Part shown: positions 34,636 to 47,640 of the stretch, one piece after another | Position numbering within the stretch: the first letter of the stretch is position 1 | How the letters are laid out: every line of letters begins with the position of its first letter | Assembly (NCBI GenBank): GCA_026419785.1 | Contig: JAODTK010004588.1 | Span: 186,001-250,000 of the forward strand | Origin: Sclerodactyla briareus | Taxonomy: Eukaryota; Echinodermata; Holothuroidea; Dendrochirotida; Sclerodactylidae | Direction of reading: 5' to 3' | DNA length: 64,000 nt | Notes under the pieces: generated by a model | What the model was told of the DNA's origin: nothing | The model's database searches: none | The model's input: only the letters and a program-made list of their open reading frames with translations | Program-made: the position numbers and the translations under genes

Positions 34636-36375
34636 AACAAGGCGATCGTCCCAAGTGTCTTGCCAGGTTGCGCGATCATGGTTTTCCTTCTATCAGACAC
34701 CATGCAACATTTCGAGGTCATTCCACGTGTTGCTTTGAGATTTTGGTATGAGCATTTACCATAACCGCTAATACTACTCATTGACCAATTCAAATTCATA
34801 AGGACTAACTGTTGACCATGTCTACCAAATGAGTATTAGTTTAAAAATGAAATGTGACAAAATTTGCCCAATTATGCAAATTAGACACAAAATATACTTG
34901 CTTTCCAGAGACCATTTTCTAACTCGAAATAACTCAGGAGCAATAGTGTACTGCACTAATATTTCCATGGGAATCCAACCACGTGAGAATTTGCTCGAAT
35001 GAAGCAAATTAAACCCATCACATAACCCCCAGTGACCCAAATCTATGTTAAAGTTATATGGGAATTGGCATTAAAGGCAAACCTGACTAATATCAAAAGC
35101 TTTTTGAAAATCGAAGACAATTAAATTATGCAAATTAAACACACTATGCCCTCCAGGGGCCTATTTCTATATTAAAATAAAAATGTCGAGGGCTAGGCCA
35201 CATACCCACAATTTCATAAAAATTTGGCAAACTGTGGAATTAGGCCCTAACTATGCCAATAGACTTTAATGGACCTCCAGTCACCCTGAATCCATATAAA
35301 AAGTTCGAGCAAAAAGGTAAACTTATACCCATTAGGTTTCATGCTACATTACAAGTCTTGAAACTATACCCCCTACTTGGTCATAATCCACTCATATATT
35401 CAATATGTCACATTACCCCCATCTGTTTATACACACCACATGATATTTCTTGACCGCAACGATATTGAAAATATTGGATCAATACAGTTATTAATAGGTT
35501 CCTCAGCTAATATATAAACCAAGCCCTTTAGTAATACTCGACCACAAACCGTTTCCCTGCCAATGTCTTTTCAGCTGATTCAGCCTTCCAATACTAATTT
35601 CCCAATAGAAAATAAAGCACCTGATCAATGTAGGATACTTTCTGGAGGGCAAACTGCTCCTTTCAACCAATTACGCAATACTACTCTGCCATGTAACATC
35701 ACCACACCACAGCATGGGGGGTGGGGGGGGGGGGAGAACCACACATCAAGCATCATTGGCCTTGCTTCAGTTCTGAGTTGTATTGTCAAGTTATTCAAAC
35801 CCCACAGCCCAAACAGTATATTACTCCCAGGAGTCCTTCGCCATCAGGGACAAACTGTTCTCTGTTTATGAAACTTTCAAGACTGTCCCTCAATAAAGTA
35901 GTCTACCAGGTCTGGGGCGCTTATGTAAACAAATCTTCTGACCAGATAATTTATTGTCAGAGGGGGCCAGAAAAAAGGTTACAGGACTGAGCCACTGACA
36001 AAGTGTTCCCTCTCGGCTCAGTTAGAGGGATGAGAGAAATCTTTTATTAATATAAAATAATTATTAGGATTCAAGAAACATCTTGATAATTAGCTTTCAA
36101 AACTATCTTTTATGACACTATGCCTCAACATCTCAGCCCTACAAAAGCAGAGACTGCTATTATTTGGCAGTTGTTCATCTATAGTGACCTTGAATGACCT
36201 TTGATGACTAACAGTTTTTATGAAAAATGTTACCCTTGATGATATGCATTATGTCCCAATTTCAGCCCATATCGCATACGTCCACTAGAAATTGTTTCAG
36301 AAAATGGTATTTGATATTTGGCAGTTTTTTTACCTTGATGACCCGTGTGACATGACTGCTTTCATGAACCAGAAG
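34636..36375. repeat. Long dispersed repeat, copy 1, left part
   Basis: Matches 61526-63085 in order: 'aacaaggcgatcg' and 'ggt..tgcgatca' (34640/61526), 'catgggaatcc.aac' (34968/61822), 'aactatgcca' (35246/61988), 'gaatgacctttg' and 'atgaaaaatgttaccct' (36191/62911), 'ttatttggcagtttt' (36310/63030). It contains no long ORF. Phrases with 'ttatgcaaatt' and 'tgacc' recur internally. Confidence 0.6.
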
Positions 36376-38033
36376 CTAACGCACTCATCCTCCGATGAAA
36401 TAGTGAACGTATAAGGGATAGTCGATTTTGGAAGGGTGTCACATGATTAATGCCGTGTGCATTGAAAAGTTTCGACTTTGAGGTGAGGTGACCTTTAATC
36501 ATAAGGACCCTGAAGTCATAAGGATTGGTGATATGTATGACTTTTGCGCTATTTCAAGTGAGAAAGAAGTTTCATTTGTGTTCTCTAGCACACACTTTGA
36601 ATTTCTGTTGAAGCTCTTTCCATCTCTGAGAAAATGCAAATTGAATTTGTGATTTAAGAACAAAGAATTTGAGATTTGGAACCAAGCAGCGAATTTGGAG
36701 GGGCGTGCCTAAGGTCAAACGTGACAGGTCATTGTGCAGACACGCAAACCGCTGTAGAGGTCAAACACATACGCGCGCGTACTAGGTCAACATTTCCTCA
36801 CATTAAAAAGATTTTAAAATGTTCTGGTAATAATTAGACCACGGAGCTGAACTGCAATAAAAAATCCTAAAAAAGCTATAAAAAAAAAAATCATGTTCGG
36901 CGGGGTTCTCGAACCCGGGACGCGAATGTCAGCACTCGAGAAGTGTACCACTACACTACGGGAAATGACCACGTAAGTGAGAGTCATTGTTGGTTTAAGT
37001 AGGCCTTCTGTTGGCTTACAAACCGAATCGCTGCATGTCATTTATTGTGCAAGTTGGTAACCTATTAGGCAACAGTTGTACTAGCCTGTTGAAACAGGCG
37101 TTTGACTTTAGTTCACCTTGTACAGCCCTCATTTACTCAATGTGCCGGATGACCCTTTAACCAATCGGTGATTTGCCTAAACAAACGCCTGTGCGACTTA
37201 GTTCTGCTCGCTGTCGAGCTGAATCATGGCGGTACTTGTGGGCGGCGCGGCGTCAACGTTGATTGCGCAATCGGACATTCTCTCTTTCACTAAATTACGG
37301 GAAACGGCCATGTCCCTGCTGGAAAATTACTCTATTGGTCTGATTTGGATTGTAGAACAACCTCCAACCAGTTTTGGCATAACGTTAATGGATATTCTTT
37401 TTTATTTGAGGGGAGAACATTGCCCATTTGGAGGATTCATATTTTTCTGAACGTCTGCGGCGATACCAAACAAGCCGCAATACGCCTGCGCATAGCTGAA
37501 ACAGTGGCTTCGGTTAATTTTAGGCTTCAAATGCATCATTCTTTGATTAATTCTCATTTTCGTTTGTAAATGTTGATCGAAAACATATTGTAACGAGAGA
37601 CTATAGAATTAAATTGTTACAAGACTACAAATTCACAGACAGAGTAAATAGCAAGCGATTTCATCGCTCGTAAAAATCAAATCAGAGGCAGCACGTGGGT
37701 TGCAGTTAAAAAAAAGGTAATGGCCTCCGATCCGGCTTCTTAGATTTACTTATGGGCAAAGAAGCTGGAAGGTTATATAAAGTCTACGTCGCTTTGCCCA
37801 CAATGTTGTCATGTGTAGCAAGAAAGGGACCAAGAATATTCTTAGATCAAATTGATTTTACATTTAAGTGAAATGGAACAATTTCATCCCCGTCAAGGAA
37901 TGTCCTTGTGGAGATAAAGAAAAACATTTACACCGTTTACAGGATGGAATCGCCAAAGCGACTGCGGCAAGATACAGAAATGATAACCATCGCACTTAAG
38001 CGACACAATACAAGCGATTTCATCGCTCGTAAA
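36376..38033. mobile_element. ~1.65-kb segment absent from the second copy of the long repeat
   Basis: In the copy at 61.5-63.5 kb the sequence goes straight from the equivalent of 36375 to the equivalent of 38034. The extra DNA here holds a tRNA-like element, a short CpG-rich stretch around 37200-37260 and a 24-bp direct repeat (37652-37675 and 38011-38034). This is consistent with one or more insertions. I saw no transposase frame. Confidence 0.45.
36896..36970 (-). mobile_element. tRNA-like element (SINE head or tRNA pseudogene)
   Basis: On the minus strand 'gtagtgtagtggtac' fits box A and a D-arm, and 'cccgggttcgagaacc' fits box B and the T-arm. A stem with a GCTGAC loop lies between. 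The acceptor ends do not pair and no reliable anticodon can be assigned, so it is unlikely to be a working tRNA gene. A T-rich tail follows. Confidence 0.5.
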
Positions 38034-38415
38034 ATCTTGCCTCGAGGTGATCGCCAAGCCCAAAAAGCATTAGTAATAGATACACACGCCCTATGCTATT
38101 GCCCAAAAGGTATCAAAATCAACCTTTAGGCCTCCTGTAACTCTTGACCAGGTGTCAGATCGAAGCGGGAGTGGCTTTCGCATGTAAGCACACGAGCTCT
38201 ATCACATATCCAAAAAATGACTGTTTTTATTTCTTTGCCTGTAACTCCTAAAATAAGTAAATTTTCTTAAGACTTGTCATTTGACCTTTTGAACGTCGTA
38301 TGAGAGGTTGTTGAGCACTAAACCCACGAATTACCATGACAAATCTCCAAGAGCACCCTAACTGCTCTCATTTTCAATAGTTATTGGCCTTTTAACAAAA
38401 CTTCAAATTATTCAC
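38034..38415. repeat. Long dispersed repeat, copy 1, right part
   Basis: Aligned with about 63085-63475: 'cctatgctattgccca', 'cagatcgaagcgggag', 'tttttatttctttg' and 'attaccatgacaaatctc' occur in the same order and spacing. Confidence 0.75.
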
Positions 38416-39720
38416 ATTAAATGACCTTCAGTGACCGGGACACTGTTGTCAAAATTATCGGGATTGAAGGTGTACCATCTTCATCAAGTTCCATGGGGAT
38501 TCAACCAACATAAAATCTGCATAAATATGCAAATTGGACTAGTTAAATGCAAATTAATTGACCTTTATATGACCTTTGGCGACCCTCGTCCCTACTAGAA
38601 AAAAACGGGTAAGACTATAGATAAACCTCTCCACCGTCGTTTTCGTCAAACCAACAAACTTTTGAAATCACAGAAATTATGCAAATAATTAAATACTTAA
38701 TAGCATATATCATGCCAAATATATAATCAGTTGTGCACACTGCCTAGTGGTTAGACAGTCTGAACTGCATCACCAATGCATCTACCGATCAAGAGATTGT
38801 ACACAAGCTTTTAGGCCATTTTCATTAAATATGCAAATGTATGCAAATGTATGCAAATGTATGCAAATCAGTATGGTCTTTGGATGGAAAGGTGGATGCA
38901 CATCAAAAACTATTCACCACAAACCTCCACAAAAAGGTTTCAGCATGACGGTTTTCACGGTTCAGGAGATACTGAACTGCACATATATACGGACAGACAG
39001 ACAGACAGGGACCACCACACACAAACAAAGTGATCACTATGAATCTCCTTGAACAAAGTTCAGGCGAGACAAAAAAACCCCATTCAATGTTTTCAGAGCT
39101 CAATTTCTAGTTGTTCGATTATAAGAGACAAAAAAAAGGAAGACAGCTTCTTATGCCCCTTGAACAATCTTTGACCTCAAATCAGAAACCCTCATAAATA
39201 CCCACCAAGGTTCATGATAACAGTGACAAACTAACACAAAAATCCACTTATCTGTAGAAGAAGACGATGTTACATATTTGTCCACTATGCCTATTCCAAT
39301 GACCTTTGACTTTAAATCTCTGAACACTTCTTGGGTAGCATGATAACACTGACCAATTATCAGGAATCTAACTTAATCTATAAGATAGCATCCAGGAAAT
39401 GTCCATGGTTTTTGACATAATAGCTCCAGATGCCCCTTCCAATGGCCTTTGACCTCGAATCTCCGAACACTGACCAATTATCATGAAAATCCAACTTAAG
39501 CGGTACATAGAAGATGACACATTTAGCAGATTCCCACAGCTTTTTCACATAATAGCTCATTATGCCCCTTTAATGACCTTTGACTGTAAATTTGAGATCA
39601 CTCTAGCCCTAGTCCACACACAACAACTCACAAAAATCCATGAATCCAACCTAATCCGTGGAGAAGCATCTATCTATGAGAGCAAATATCAAAATGTATT
39701 TGGGTGACTGGAGAGGTAAA
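38416..39720. repeat. Further 'tgacctttgac' type repeat DNA
   Basis: The phrases 'gcccctt.aatgacctttgac', 'atctccgaacac' and 'gaccaattatcatgaaaatcc' recur three or more times between 39150 and 39600, spaced about 130 bp. No protein is evident. Confidence 0.5.
38831..38870. repeat. Four 10-bp repeats, each with an octamer ATGCAAAT
   Basis: atgcaaatgt is repeated exactly three times and is followed by atgcaaatca. Each unit carries the POU/Oct consensus octamer. It lies inside repeat DNA that is generally rich in 'tgcaaatt', so simple slippage can explain it. Confidence 0.9.
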
Positions 39721-40049
39721 AGATTTCCCATGGGTCAATAAACATTGTGTCCAAGTTCAAAGGTTGTGGTCCCCCTGTGTAGGGAGGTAGCCACACTTGT
39801 AATGTATTTTGTATTTCTGTCCCTCTTCTTCAATTTTAGTGAGGGAGAGTGTGGTGTGGAGTGGCAACTCAGCCCCCTAGCAGTGAGTGGCTGTCAATAT
39901 ATAACGAGCGTCCATACGACTGCCCTCGGCCAATCGCGTGCACAAACCCCTGAAAGTCATGAGGCAACTGGAAAACCTGTCACTCACCTTCAAGCTCAAG
40001 CGCTATATCTCTCTCTGCCTAAATCGAGTCTTTTACCCCACTCCACCTT

Positions 40050-40103
40050 GGGTGCGTTTTGTCGACTGTTAGTGACAGATAATTTTGCACGACGACTCGA
40101 ATG
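40050..40103. repeat. Second copy of the 17241 repeat
   Basis: See 17241-17298. The shared core is 'gactgttagtgacagata'. Confidence 0.65.
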
Positions 40104-41540
40104 CAGAAGGGTCATGTGATCAGTAATTAGCTGTGTTGTCAAGGGGGATGTAATTTTTTATACAAAATCAGTGCTAGCAGTGGGCGTGGCCTGTCAGTCT
40201 CTTAGGACTGTTACTGTTGGATGATGGAAGGGTGTCACATGAATGACTCGTCAGCCAATCGGGTCCCTTAATTGATGACTAATGACTCAATTAATTAGCT
40301 AACACTAACAGTCGCCAAAAACGCCAGCGCTTGACAGTGAATAAAAAATCTTACAGTCTATTATTAGTAATAACAATAGGGCCTAGCATAGCCATATACT
40401 ACTATCACTTGATCACGATATCGCGCAAAATGCCTCCGATCACAAATAGGCGCCATACCACACCCCTGACGTCACCGATGTGTAACGAGAGGTAAACCCT
40501 GTACAAAGTCAATTGGACAATCTTTCTTGACATCGCGTATCAAGCTTTTCGGGAGATTCATGTATCGTTGTCTTCCAGTCGGCATGGTAGCTGAAATAGT
40601 TTTATGAATACTTTGTACCCGTGCAGAAAAATTGCCACACGCACAGTACAAAAGTGAGTAATTCGACTGCAAAGGACTTAGGATAAGCCTTACAGGTGGT
40701 GTACGAATAACATTATCCACGACGTAACTGCGAATCCATGAATAGGGCTAGTGACAAACTAAAATTGATGCTGTTTGTTTCAACCATGAAAAGTTAAAAC
40801 CACCCAGCGCATAGGCACTTCCCAAAGGAGCCGTTCTGTACTCACCCTTGAAGTTTGATTTTCAAATTTGAAAGCCTGAAGCTGAGTCGGTTATCACAAC
40901 ACAGTGATGCTTGATGACGCTGAACACCAGGCGGAGATACATACAGTAGCGCAACTGGTACAAGCGTTGAACTACATACTAAGTTTAGCGTGTCAGTTAC
41001 TGTCAAGTTAGGGTGATAAAATGGACGTCGAAGCATTGAATTGAGTGATTCATCTGAATATACCTTAATAATGGTGATGGTTGATTGTAGGATTGAATAT
41101 CTGGAGATCTTGGAGAATTATGCTGCTTTCAAAGAAAAAACAACTTCTGAAGTCTGACATACCTGACGTTTTACCACCCACCGCGTTACCACCGAGCGAC
41201 GGTGCTGCGCGCTGGCCGGCTGGGAAACTACCATAAGCCAAAAGGCTTAGTGATTCCTTGACGTTTTCTGACAACGTACCTAACCAGACACAAGGAAGGG
41301 GGATTATACAACTCATTAATTGAAAAAAAGGGCCCTGCACATAACGGCCTGACCAATTTTCCCATTCCTCCCCCAACCAACCGGGTTCTTGTACCCTCGA
41401 TAAGAAAACTACACACTGATTTGAAAATACCACTCTTTCTCAGCTGTCTTACACAGGTACCATACTTTTTAGGTTTACAAAAATACAGGATTTTCTGACC
41501 TTGACCTGGACCTCAGGTGGCCTCCCGACCTACCAATAGG
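40104..41540. other. No gene recognised
   Basis: Short frames only (for example minus 41065-41433), with no family signature. Confidence 0.4.
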
Positions 41541-41559
41541 GTTTTCATTGACAATTATA

Positions 41560-42092
41560 TGTATTGAATTTCATTCAGAGGAACTTCTGCAATTGCTCAC
41601 GGAAAGTGAAAGAAAATCTCTATGTAAACACTTGTCCAACAACACCTTGAATATGCCTCCTCAGCATGGAACCCTAGTACAAAAACCAACCGAGGGGACA
41701 CTCTCCAGAAAGTCCAGTGGCGTGCTGCAAGATTTGTTAGTGGAAACTACGATTACACATTCATCTGGTACCGAAATATTGGCCAACTTAAACTGGAAAT
41801 CGGTTTGAGGAGAGACGACAAAACCAGGATAGCAATGTTCCAGAAATTAAGCCATAGAGGGCTGACATCGACCTTGGATAGGTATACTAAACTAGATGAT
41901 CAGAACAGACGTCAATTCCGACAATTTGAGGTCTCCCATCATTCATCCACCCAACACCTACAGTCATTCTTCATCGAATCACTTAACCTTGATGCCCTTC
42001 AAGAAGACACTATTAATACCAAATCTATACAGTTATTTCGGAGACCGACTAATGGACTGCGACCAACTATAGGCGAATCCACTAAAAATTAG
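41560..42092 (+). pseudogene. LINE reverse-transcriptase C-terminal fragment
   Basis: With one or two frame changes the + strand reads LQKVQWRAARFVSGNY, then SSGTEILANLNWKS and RRDDKTRIAMFQKLSHRGL. The motif order (VQ.RAARFV...., S...ML..L.W..L..RR...R..M..K...) is that of the C-terminal region of Jockey/CR1-type LINE ORF2 proteins. The upstream RT core is missing, so it is a 5'-truncated insertion. A tail containing 'actttcggaggggtggaaac' follows. Confidence 0.7.
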
Positions 42093-42099
42093 CCTCTGC

Positions 42100-43990
42100 T
42101 CTCTCCTAGAAGTCAAGACCTCCCAGTATATCCCTAAGCGGACTTTCGGAGGGGTGGAAACTAAAAGGTAACTACAAGGTACAAGGTATATGGGGATAAA
42201 GTACCAACTATGAGCTTATCATCTGGTTATGTGCTTAGCTGAATTTGCCGAATTTACACCAAGAGTAATAGAGGTCATGTAGTCCCAATGAAAAGGTACA
42301 CACCAGATCAACCTTGATCAGACAATCCATCCTGGACTGATGGTGTTACGAGAATTTTTAAACTTTGACCTGTGACCTGATGCACCATTGACTGACCCAG
42401 AACAATCTGGTGCATGTACTCGTCATGGGGAACCACATACCAAGTATGAGCTTCATACTCCCAGGTGGGCTCGAGTTATCCCGTTTCCAAGCCAAAATTA
42501 GCAAAATAGCGATTTTCACAAATTTCCTATTTTTGACCCCAAAATTCACCCGCAACCCCTGACCAAAAAAACAATAGGGGCCATGCACTCCCCCATGAGT
42601 TAGACACCAAACATCTCAATGACCAACCATTCTGGACTTTATCGTGTTCACAAGGTTTCTAAACTTGGACCTCCGGTGACCTCAGATGACTCCAGTGGCG
42701 TACCCCAGGGGGTAGGGGTTGGGGGTTCAGAAGCCCCCCCCCCCATGACCCAAGTGACCTAGTTTCAAAACAAAAACTGATTTTTTTTCAGTTCAGTGGA
42801 GGTTTTACGTACAGCTGTAGTTAGCCCAATAGTGCAGCAGCAGGCATCTAGGGGCCCATAAATTGTATTATTTGCAATAGGGAGGGTGAGGCCATTAATG
42901 AGGGAGCACTCCCCTTGGGTTCCGACCTCATTCCCCCCCCCCACGACAGACTCTCTCGGTACGCGCCTAGCTGACTCTGACCTGACCCCAACACAATAGG
43001 GTTCGTGTACCATAGTGGGGAACACAAATATCAAGATGAGCTTCAACCATTCAGGTAGGGTCGAGGTTATCGACTTGTTTTCACTGTTTAAAGCCAAACT
43101 GGCCACCCCAAAGATGCAACTATCACCACATTTTCTATTTTTGACCCAAATTCATCCCCAACCCGAATTAAAAACAATAGGGTTCCTGTACTCCATAAGA
43201 AAGCTATTATTAGACACCAAATTCAAGTATTATGTAAGTGCGCCTCAAAATGACAAATAAATACGATTACGGGCCCCTAGACACCTGCTTGACTGCCAAT
43301 ATTTGACTAAATAACACTCCAGAACCCAGTTTTTGTTTTTGTTTCAAAAATTATTGATCACTGGATCATGGGGATGGGGGTTTTGACCCCGTGCGTACGC
43401 CTCTGGCTGAGTTCTAGAAACATCCAGCACGCTTCACAGCACTTCACCAGCTACTGAGGTTATCGGATTACAACACATCTAGGCTGCCAATTCTACGCCA
43501 GTGGCGTCGGACACGTAATTTTGCGTGGGGTGTCCCCCTCCCCCTTGATTTTTTTTTTCTTTTGAACCTTTTCTGTAGCGGTGCGAAAGCCACTCCAAAA
43601 CACTCACTTTATTCATGTCCAGAATTATGTGCATTTTCCACATGTCTTATAATGTCGATTGCCCCTGGCCCTGATCGAATCTAATCTTTTTTTCTCTGCC
43701 CCATCGAATGGAGAGCATGAGATTTAGTCCAGTCTAAATCCCACCTTTCGAGGATCGCCAAGCCCCTCTTCCCCACTTTAGATAATTTGTGCATTCCAGG
43801 TGGCTGAAATGCACAATCGATACATTATCGCACTCACTCGTTCCAGGCCAATAATTTTTCTCACGTTTCTTAGATGCACTTGCTACTCAATCAGGATTCT
43901 TGTGATTTTTTTCTGCCAAATTCCCGGCAGGCCATAAGTATAGCTCTTCTTTTGAAGTTGGTTTTTAATCGTTCCTAACAGCGGACTGCC
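42100..43990. repeat. Degenerate repeat DNA
   Basis: The phrase 'atttttgaccc.aaattca.cc' followed by 'aaacaataggg' and a 'tgtactcc' block recurs at about 42530, 43140 and, more weakly, 42985. No gene was recognised. Confidence 0.5.
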
Positions 43991-43999
43991 AACTAGTGC

Positions 44000-44180
44000 A
44001 TACGGTCAGGGGCGTCGGAGCGTTTATGAAAAGTGGGGGGGGGACACCGAATGGAAATGACCATCTAACATTCTAAGGCGGAGCGCCACCATGGGTTGGC
44101 GCGAAGCGTAGGCCAAAAATTTCAAATTTGTCATACCCTCCAGATCGACGGGAAACGCAACTTTGCCAGGCTCACTAGCA
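44000..44180. repeat. GC-rich dispersed repeat ('ggcgcgaagcg' type)
   Basis: 'gcggagcgccaccatgggtt' with 'ggcgcgaagcg' and 'cgggaaacgcaac' matches 50478-50600 ('gcggagcacccaccatgggt', 'ggcgcggagcgc', 'ccggaaacggca'). Variants of the GCG-AAGCG core also occur near 44412, 45098 and 46577. Confidence 0.65.
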
Positions 44181-44399
44181 CTCAATCTACATGTGTGATT
44201 TGATAAAGCCAGACAAGAAAGTTGCATTGTGCATACATAAGATTAACGGAATATCACACATGGTGGTTTTTTAATACCCTCATCTAATCTGGCTTTGTTT
44301 GCGTGGGAAATCCTGGTGGGATCGAAGGAAAAGCCACAGGCGTACGGGACCAACCCCAGAAACTTTGTTACCACCTCGATTGACAAGTCAGTCAGGGGG

Positions 44400-47300
44400 A
44401 AACTACCAGCGCGCGCGAAGCGCGACCGAAAAAAAAATGCCTGTCCTCTCCTCCGTGCATTTATTTTGAACAAGTCTGCAAAAAATTCAATGCATTTTTT
44501 CACTTTGCCTTTTCCTTCCAAATTTTCCAAAATTTTCGCCTGAATTTTCATCTCAGACAAAATGGGGGGGGGGGGCAGTATGCCCGAAGCTTCTGAACTT
44601 AGTGAAGTGAAGTGGAGTGACAAAATGATTCGAAGCTTACATCGCATATTTAGCCTACAACGTCTGGAAGAAAACGACATTGCGCGCGAAACATTGAAAA
44701 AATATGCACTTTTTAGCTATATTGATTCAAAATTCGAGAACTCTGTATGAAACATGGGTTATTCCATCATTCGACTTCGGCTCTAGTCGGGTCCAGACCT
44801 TTACCTGGGGTCCGCACCTGGTGAATTAGTGACTTGAAGACAATTCCACCGTGATTATTGTTTGGTTAGAACAAACTTGACAATCCAGTTTAGAGTGATA
44901 CACAATCGGGGATGTGCCTATTATTTTTTATTACGGCGGAAAAGTGGGGGGGGGGGAGCAAACTATATGAATTCCCCCCCCACTTTTAAAAGTGGGGGGG
45001 GGAGCATTTCCCCCCCCCCGTCCCCCCCGTTGCGACGCCCATGCATACGGACCATTCCGATTAGGGCGCCAAAAATTTGCCCCGTTTTTTTTAAGTCCGC
45101 GCGCAGAGCGTACGGAAAACGTTTGCATGTTTTGGTGGGGCGTTTAGCGGAAATTCGGACAAGTCAGCAGAAGATTCGGCCCATTTCTGTTTTTTCCACT
45201 TTTTCCATTTCGCTGCCCAATTTTTCACTTTTTTTTTTTTCCCAATTTATCATCTCAGAAAAAACTGGGCGGCAGTCTTCCCTCTATCCTCCCACTGCCC
45301 TCGCTCGTACGAGGCCTTATGTCCACCAACCCGCTCTCCCCCACTTGGAGAAAATTGAATGCATTTTAGCACTCCTAAAACACGCACTTCGTCCAAAATT
45401 TTCACCAGTGTCCTTAATTAATGCATTTGCTGCTCGGAATCTGGTGATTGCCCCCCCCCCCCCCATTGTTGGGATCTTGATAAATCTTATTACTTTTCAG
45501 GGACCGTTCAGATCCGCTCCAGTAACGTCCAGTTAGTCTATTCTAGATGACCGTAACCCATGTTATCCCGCCCCCCCCCCCCCCCCGCCGCGTTAGAAAT
45601 TTTCCCATTCAAAAGTTTTACACACCCCGACGAGGGCCCGTTGCAACCGACAATCACTATTTGCAACTTTCTTTAGTGGATATTCCTGGGGGTTTTTTCA
45701 GCGCGTTTTCTCTTTTACCTTATTTTTCCGCGATTTCCTTGTTTTATGTTTGCAATCCTTCCTCTTATCTCCTGAGTTCCTGCTAACTGTATACAATCGT
45801 GTGACATAATGTCTAAAGCTACACAGTCCATGAATATCTTTGAGAGCCCCGCGAATAGGCTACTATTCTGTTGGGGAGGGTGAACGTTCTGTACGACAAA
45901 GTCTACCATCGTTTTTTTCTTGGCAGCCTGCATGCGGATAAGACGTCATTTTGAACGAATTGGCAAAATGCTCATTGCGCCTGTTGATGATGTTATGTAG
46001 GCATAAACAATGCTCTCCACATGGTTTTTTTTTTCTTCTGAGCTAAATTCCCCCCCTCCCCCCGAAAAAAACAGGTTTGACACAAGGGGGTTGGGCTAGT
46101 GATTTTTGTCTTTTCGAACTCTTACGGACTCCCTGACTGGGACGGGGGGCCTTATGCGATGCGTTCACCGCTGCTCAGCCAGATCAGGGGCGTGATCTCC
46201 TTGCTCCGCCGCAGCAGCGCGACTCTCCTGCTAGTGTTGGCCGTGGTCAGGGGCGTAGCGAAAGGGCTGATGATTGGGGGGTGTAGAGGTTATGTTTTGC
46301 CGATCGATCTGGCAATAGTGCTGATATGGGCGAGGGGTCTAAGGGGAGGGGCAGTCCCCCTCCCATTTGGGAAATTTTGAATATTGACACGTCCTCAGAT
46401 GCAATCTGGTGCAATATCTTCAGTAAATTGGGCGTTCACAGTAATCATCAGCCCGCCACCACGTAACGCGGGACCCTTTCAATTTGGATGCCATTGTTTT
46501 TTTGGCCCGATTCCTAACAATGCCTGATTTACTGCAGCTAGCTCGTGAGTTAATGGGCAGACCATCAATGACAACTGCGCGCGAAGCGCATAAAAATTTT
46601 GGACACTTCAAGGTGCAATTGAATCGGCAAGTTTCTGCCATTTAGTACTTCTTCTTTCCACGTAGTGGGCTTAGAAGTATCTCTAACCCAGATTTTTATA
46701 ATTATCCTGTGGCCCAACGTTGGTAGTTTCCTTCCTGCCTGATTTTTTATCTAAAAGAACTGGGTGGGGGGGGTCTCCCCTCTATCTCTCCCTTCACATA
46801 AGCTATGCCGTTCGCTTGATTCCCCGCCTAAAAACGCTGTTTCATTGTTTCATCTGAGAAATTCTTTATTAATTGATTTTAGCAAAATGGCTTGAATTTT
46901 TTATGTAGCTTCCAGGACCAGAAACGAAAACTTTCAAAAAACTGTAGTCTCTGGAAAATGAAATGTCAAACGTAACGCCTTTATGCCACCCTTTTGCGAA
47001 TTGCCCACAGACTCGGCACTCGTCCAATTCACCGACGGCGACGGGCCGTCACAATATATGTTGCCGGCGTGCCTTCTCTTGCCGCGTGAATGCGGCCAAT
47101 TGAGGAGCGCCAAAGTCGGAAATAAGCCGATGAATAAAGTCTGGCTTCCGTTTTTTCTTTCTTCCTCTTTCAAGTCCCTGCTTCCGTCACTCCGTACTTC
47201 CCTTGTCCTTTCCCTTCCCCCATTTCCTTATTTCCTCCTCTCCTCTTTTTTCCCTCTCTCTATCTTTCTTTCCTTTGCCTTCTGCATGAAGAAACGAAAA

Positions 47301-47640
47301 ATTTGCCGACGGCCACGAATTATTGGGGGGGGGGGGTGATCACCCCCACCACCCCCGCTCGCTACGGCCGCCGTGGTAGCTATCCCACGCCACGCTTGCG
47401 ACTTACGGTCCAACTCGCAAAGTACTGCGATTGGGTGCGCGTGCACCGTTGTGATCCACTTTGCGGCTTCCTGCTCCCCCTATTCCAGGAAGGCAGGCAG
47501 GTCTCCAAATATAACCTGCAGGGAACAGCTTGACCGTCCAACAATACACACAAAACTGACCCAAAATAACCTTGCATGAGTCCTGAACCATCTCATAAGT
47601 ATCATCCGTCAACAATAGTACGGGGAAGTAGAGTTCATGA
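44400..47640. repeat. Poly(G)/(C)-rich repeat field
   Basis: Contains many runs of 8-16 G or C, 'agtgggggg' phrases and gcgcgcgaagcgc-type motifs. A palindrome-like run of G then C lies at 47325-47345. No protein-coding gene was seen. Confidence 0.5.

Noticed and set aside
37226-37450. Frame MAVLVGGAAS... after a CpG-rich stretch
   Set aside because: Looks like a possible first exon, but there is no recognisable protein, no clear donor and it lies inside an insertion-like segment.
44862-45536. 224-codon + strand frame
   Set aside because: Created by poly(G)/poly(C) runs and low-complexity sequence; no domain pattern.
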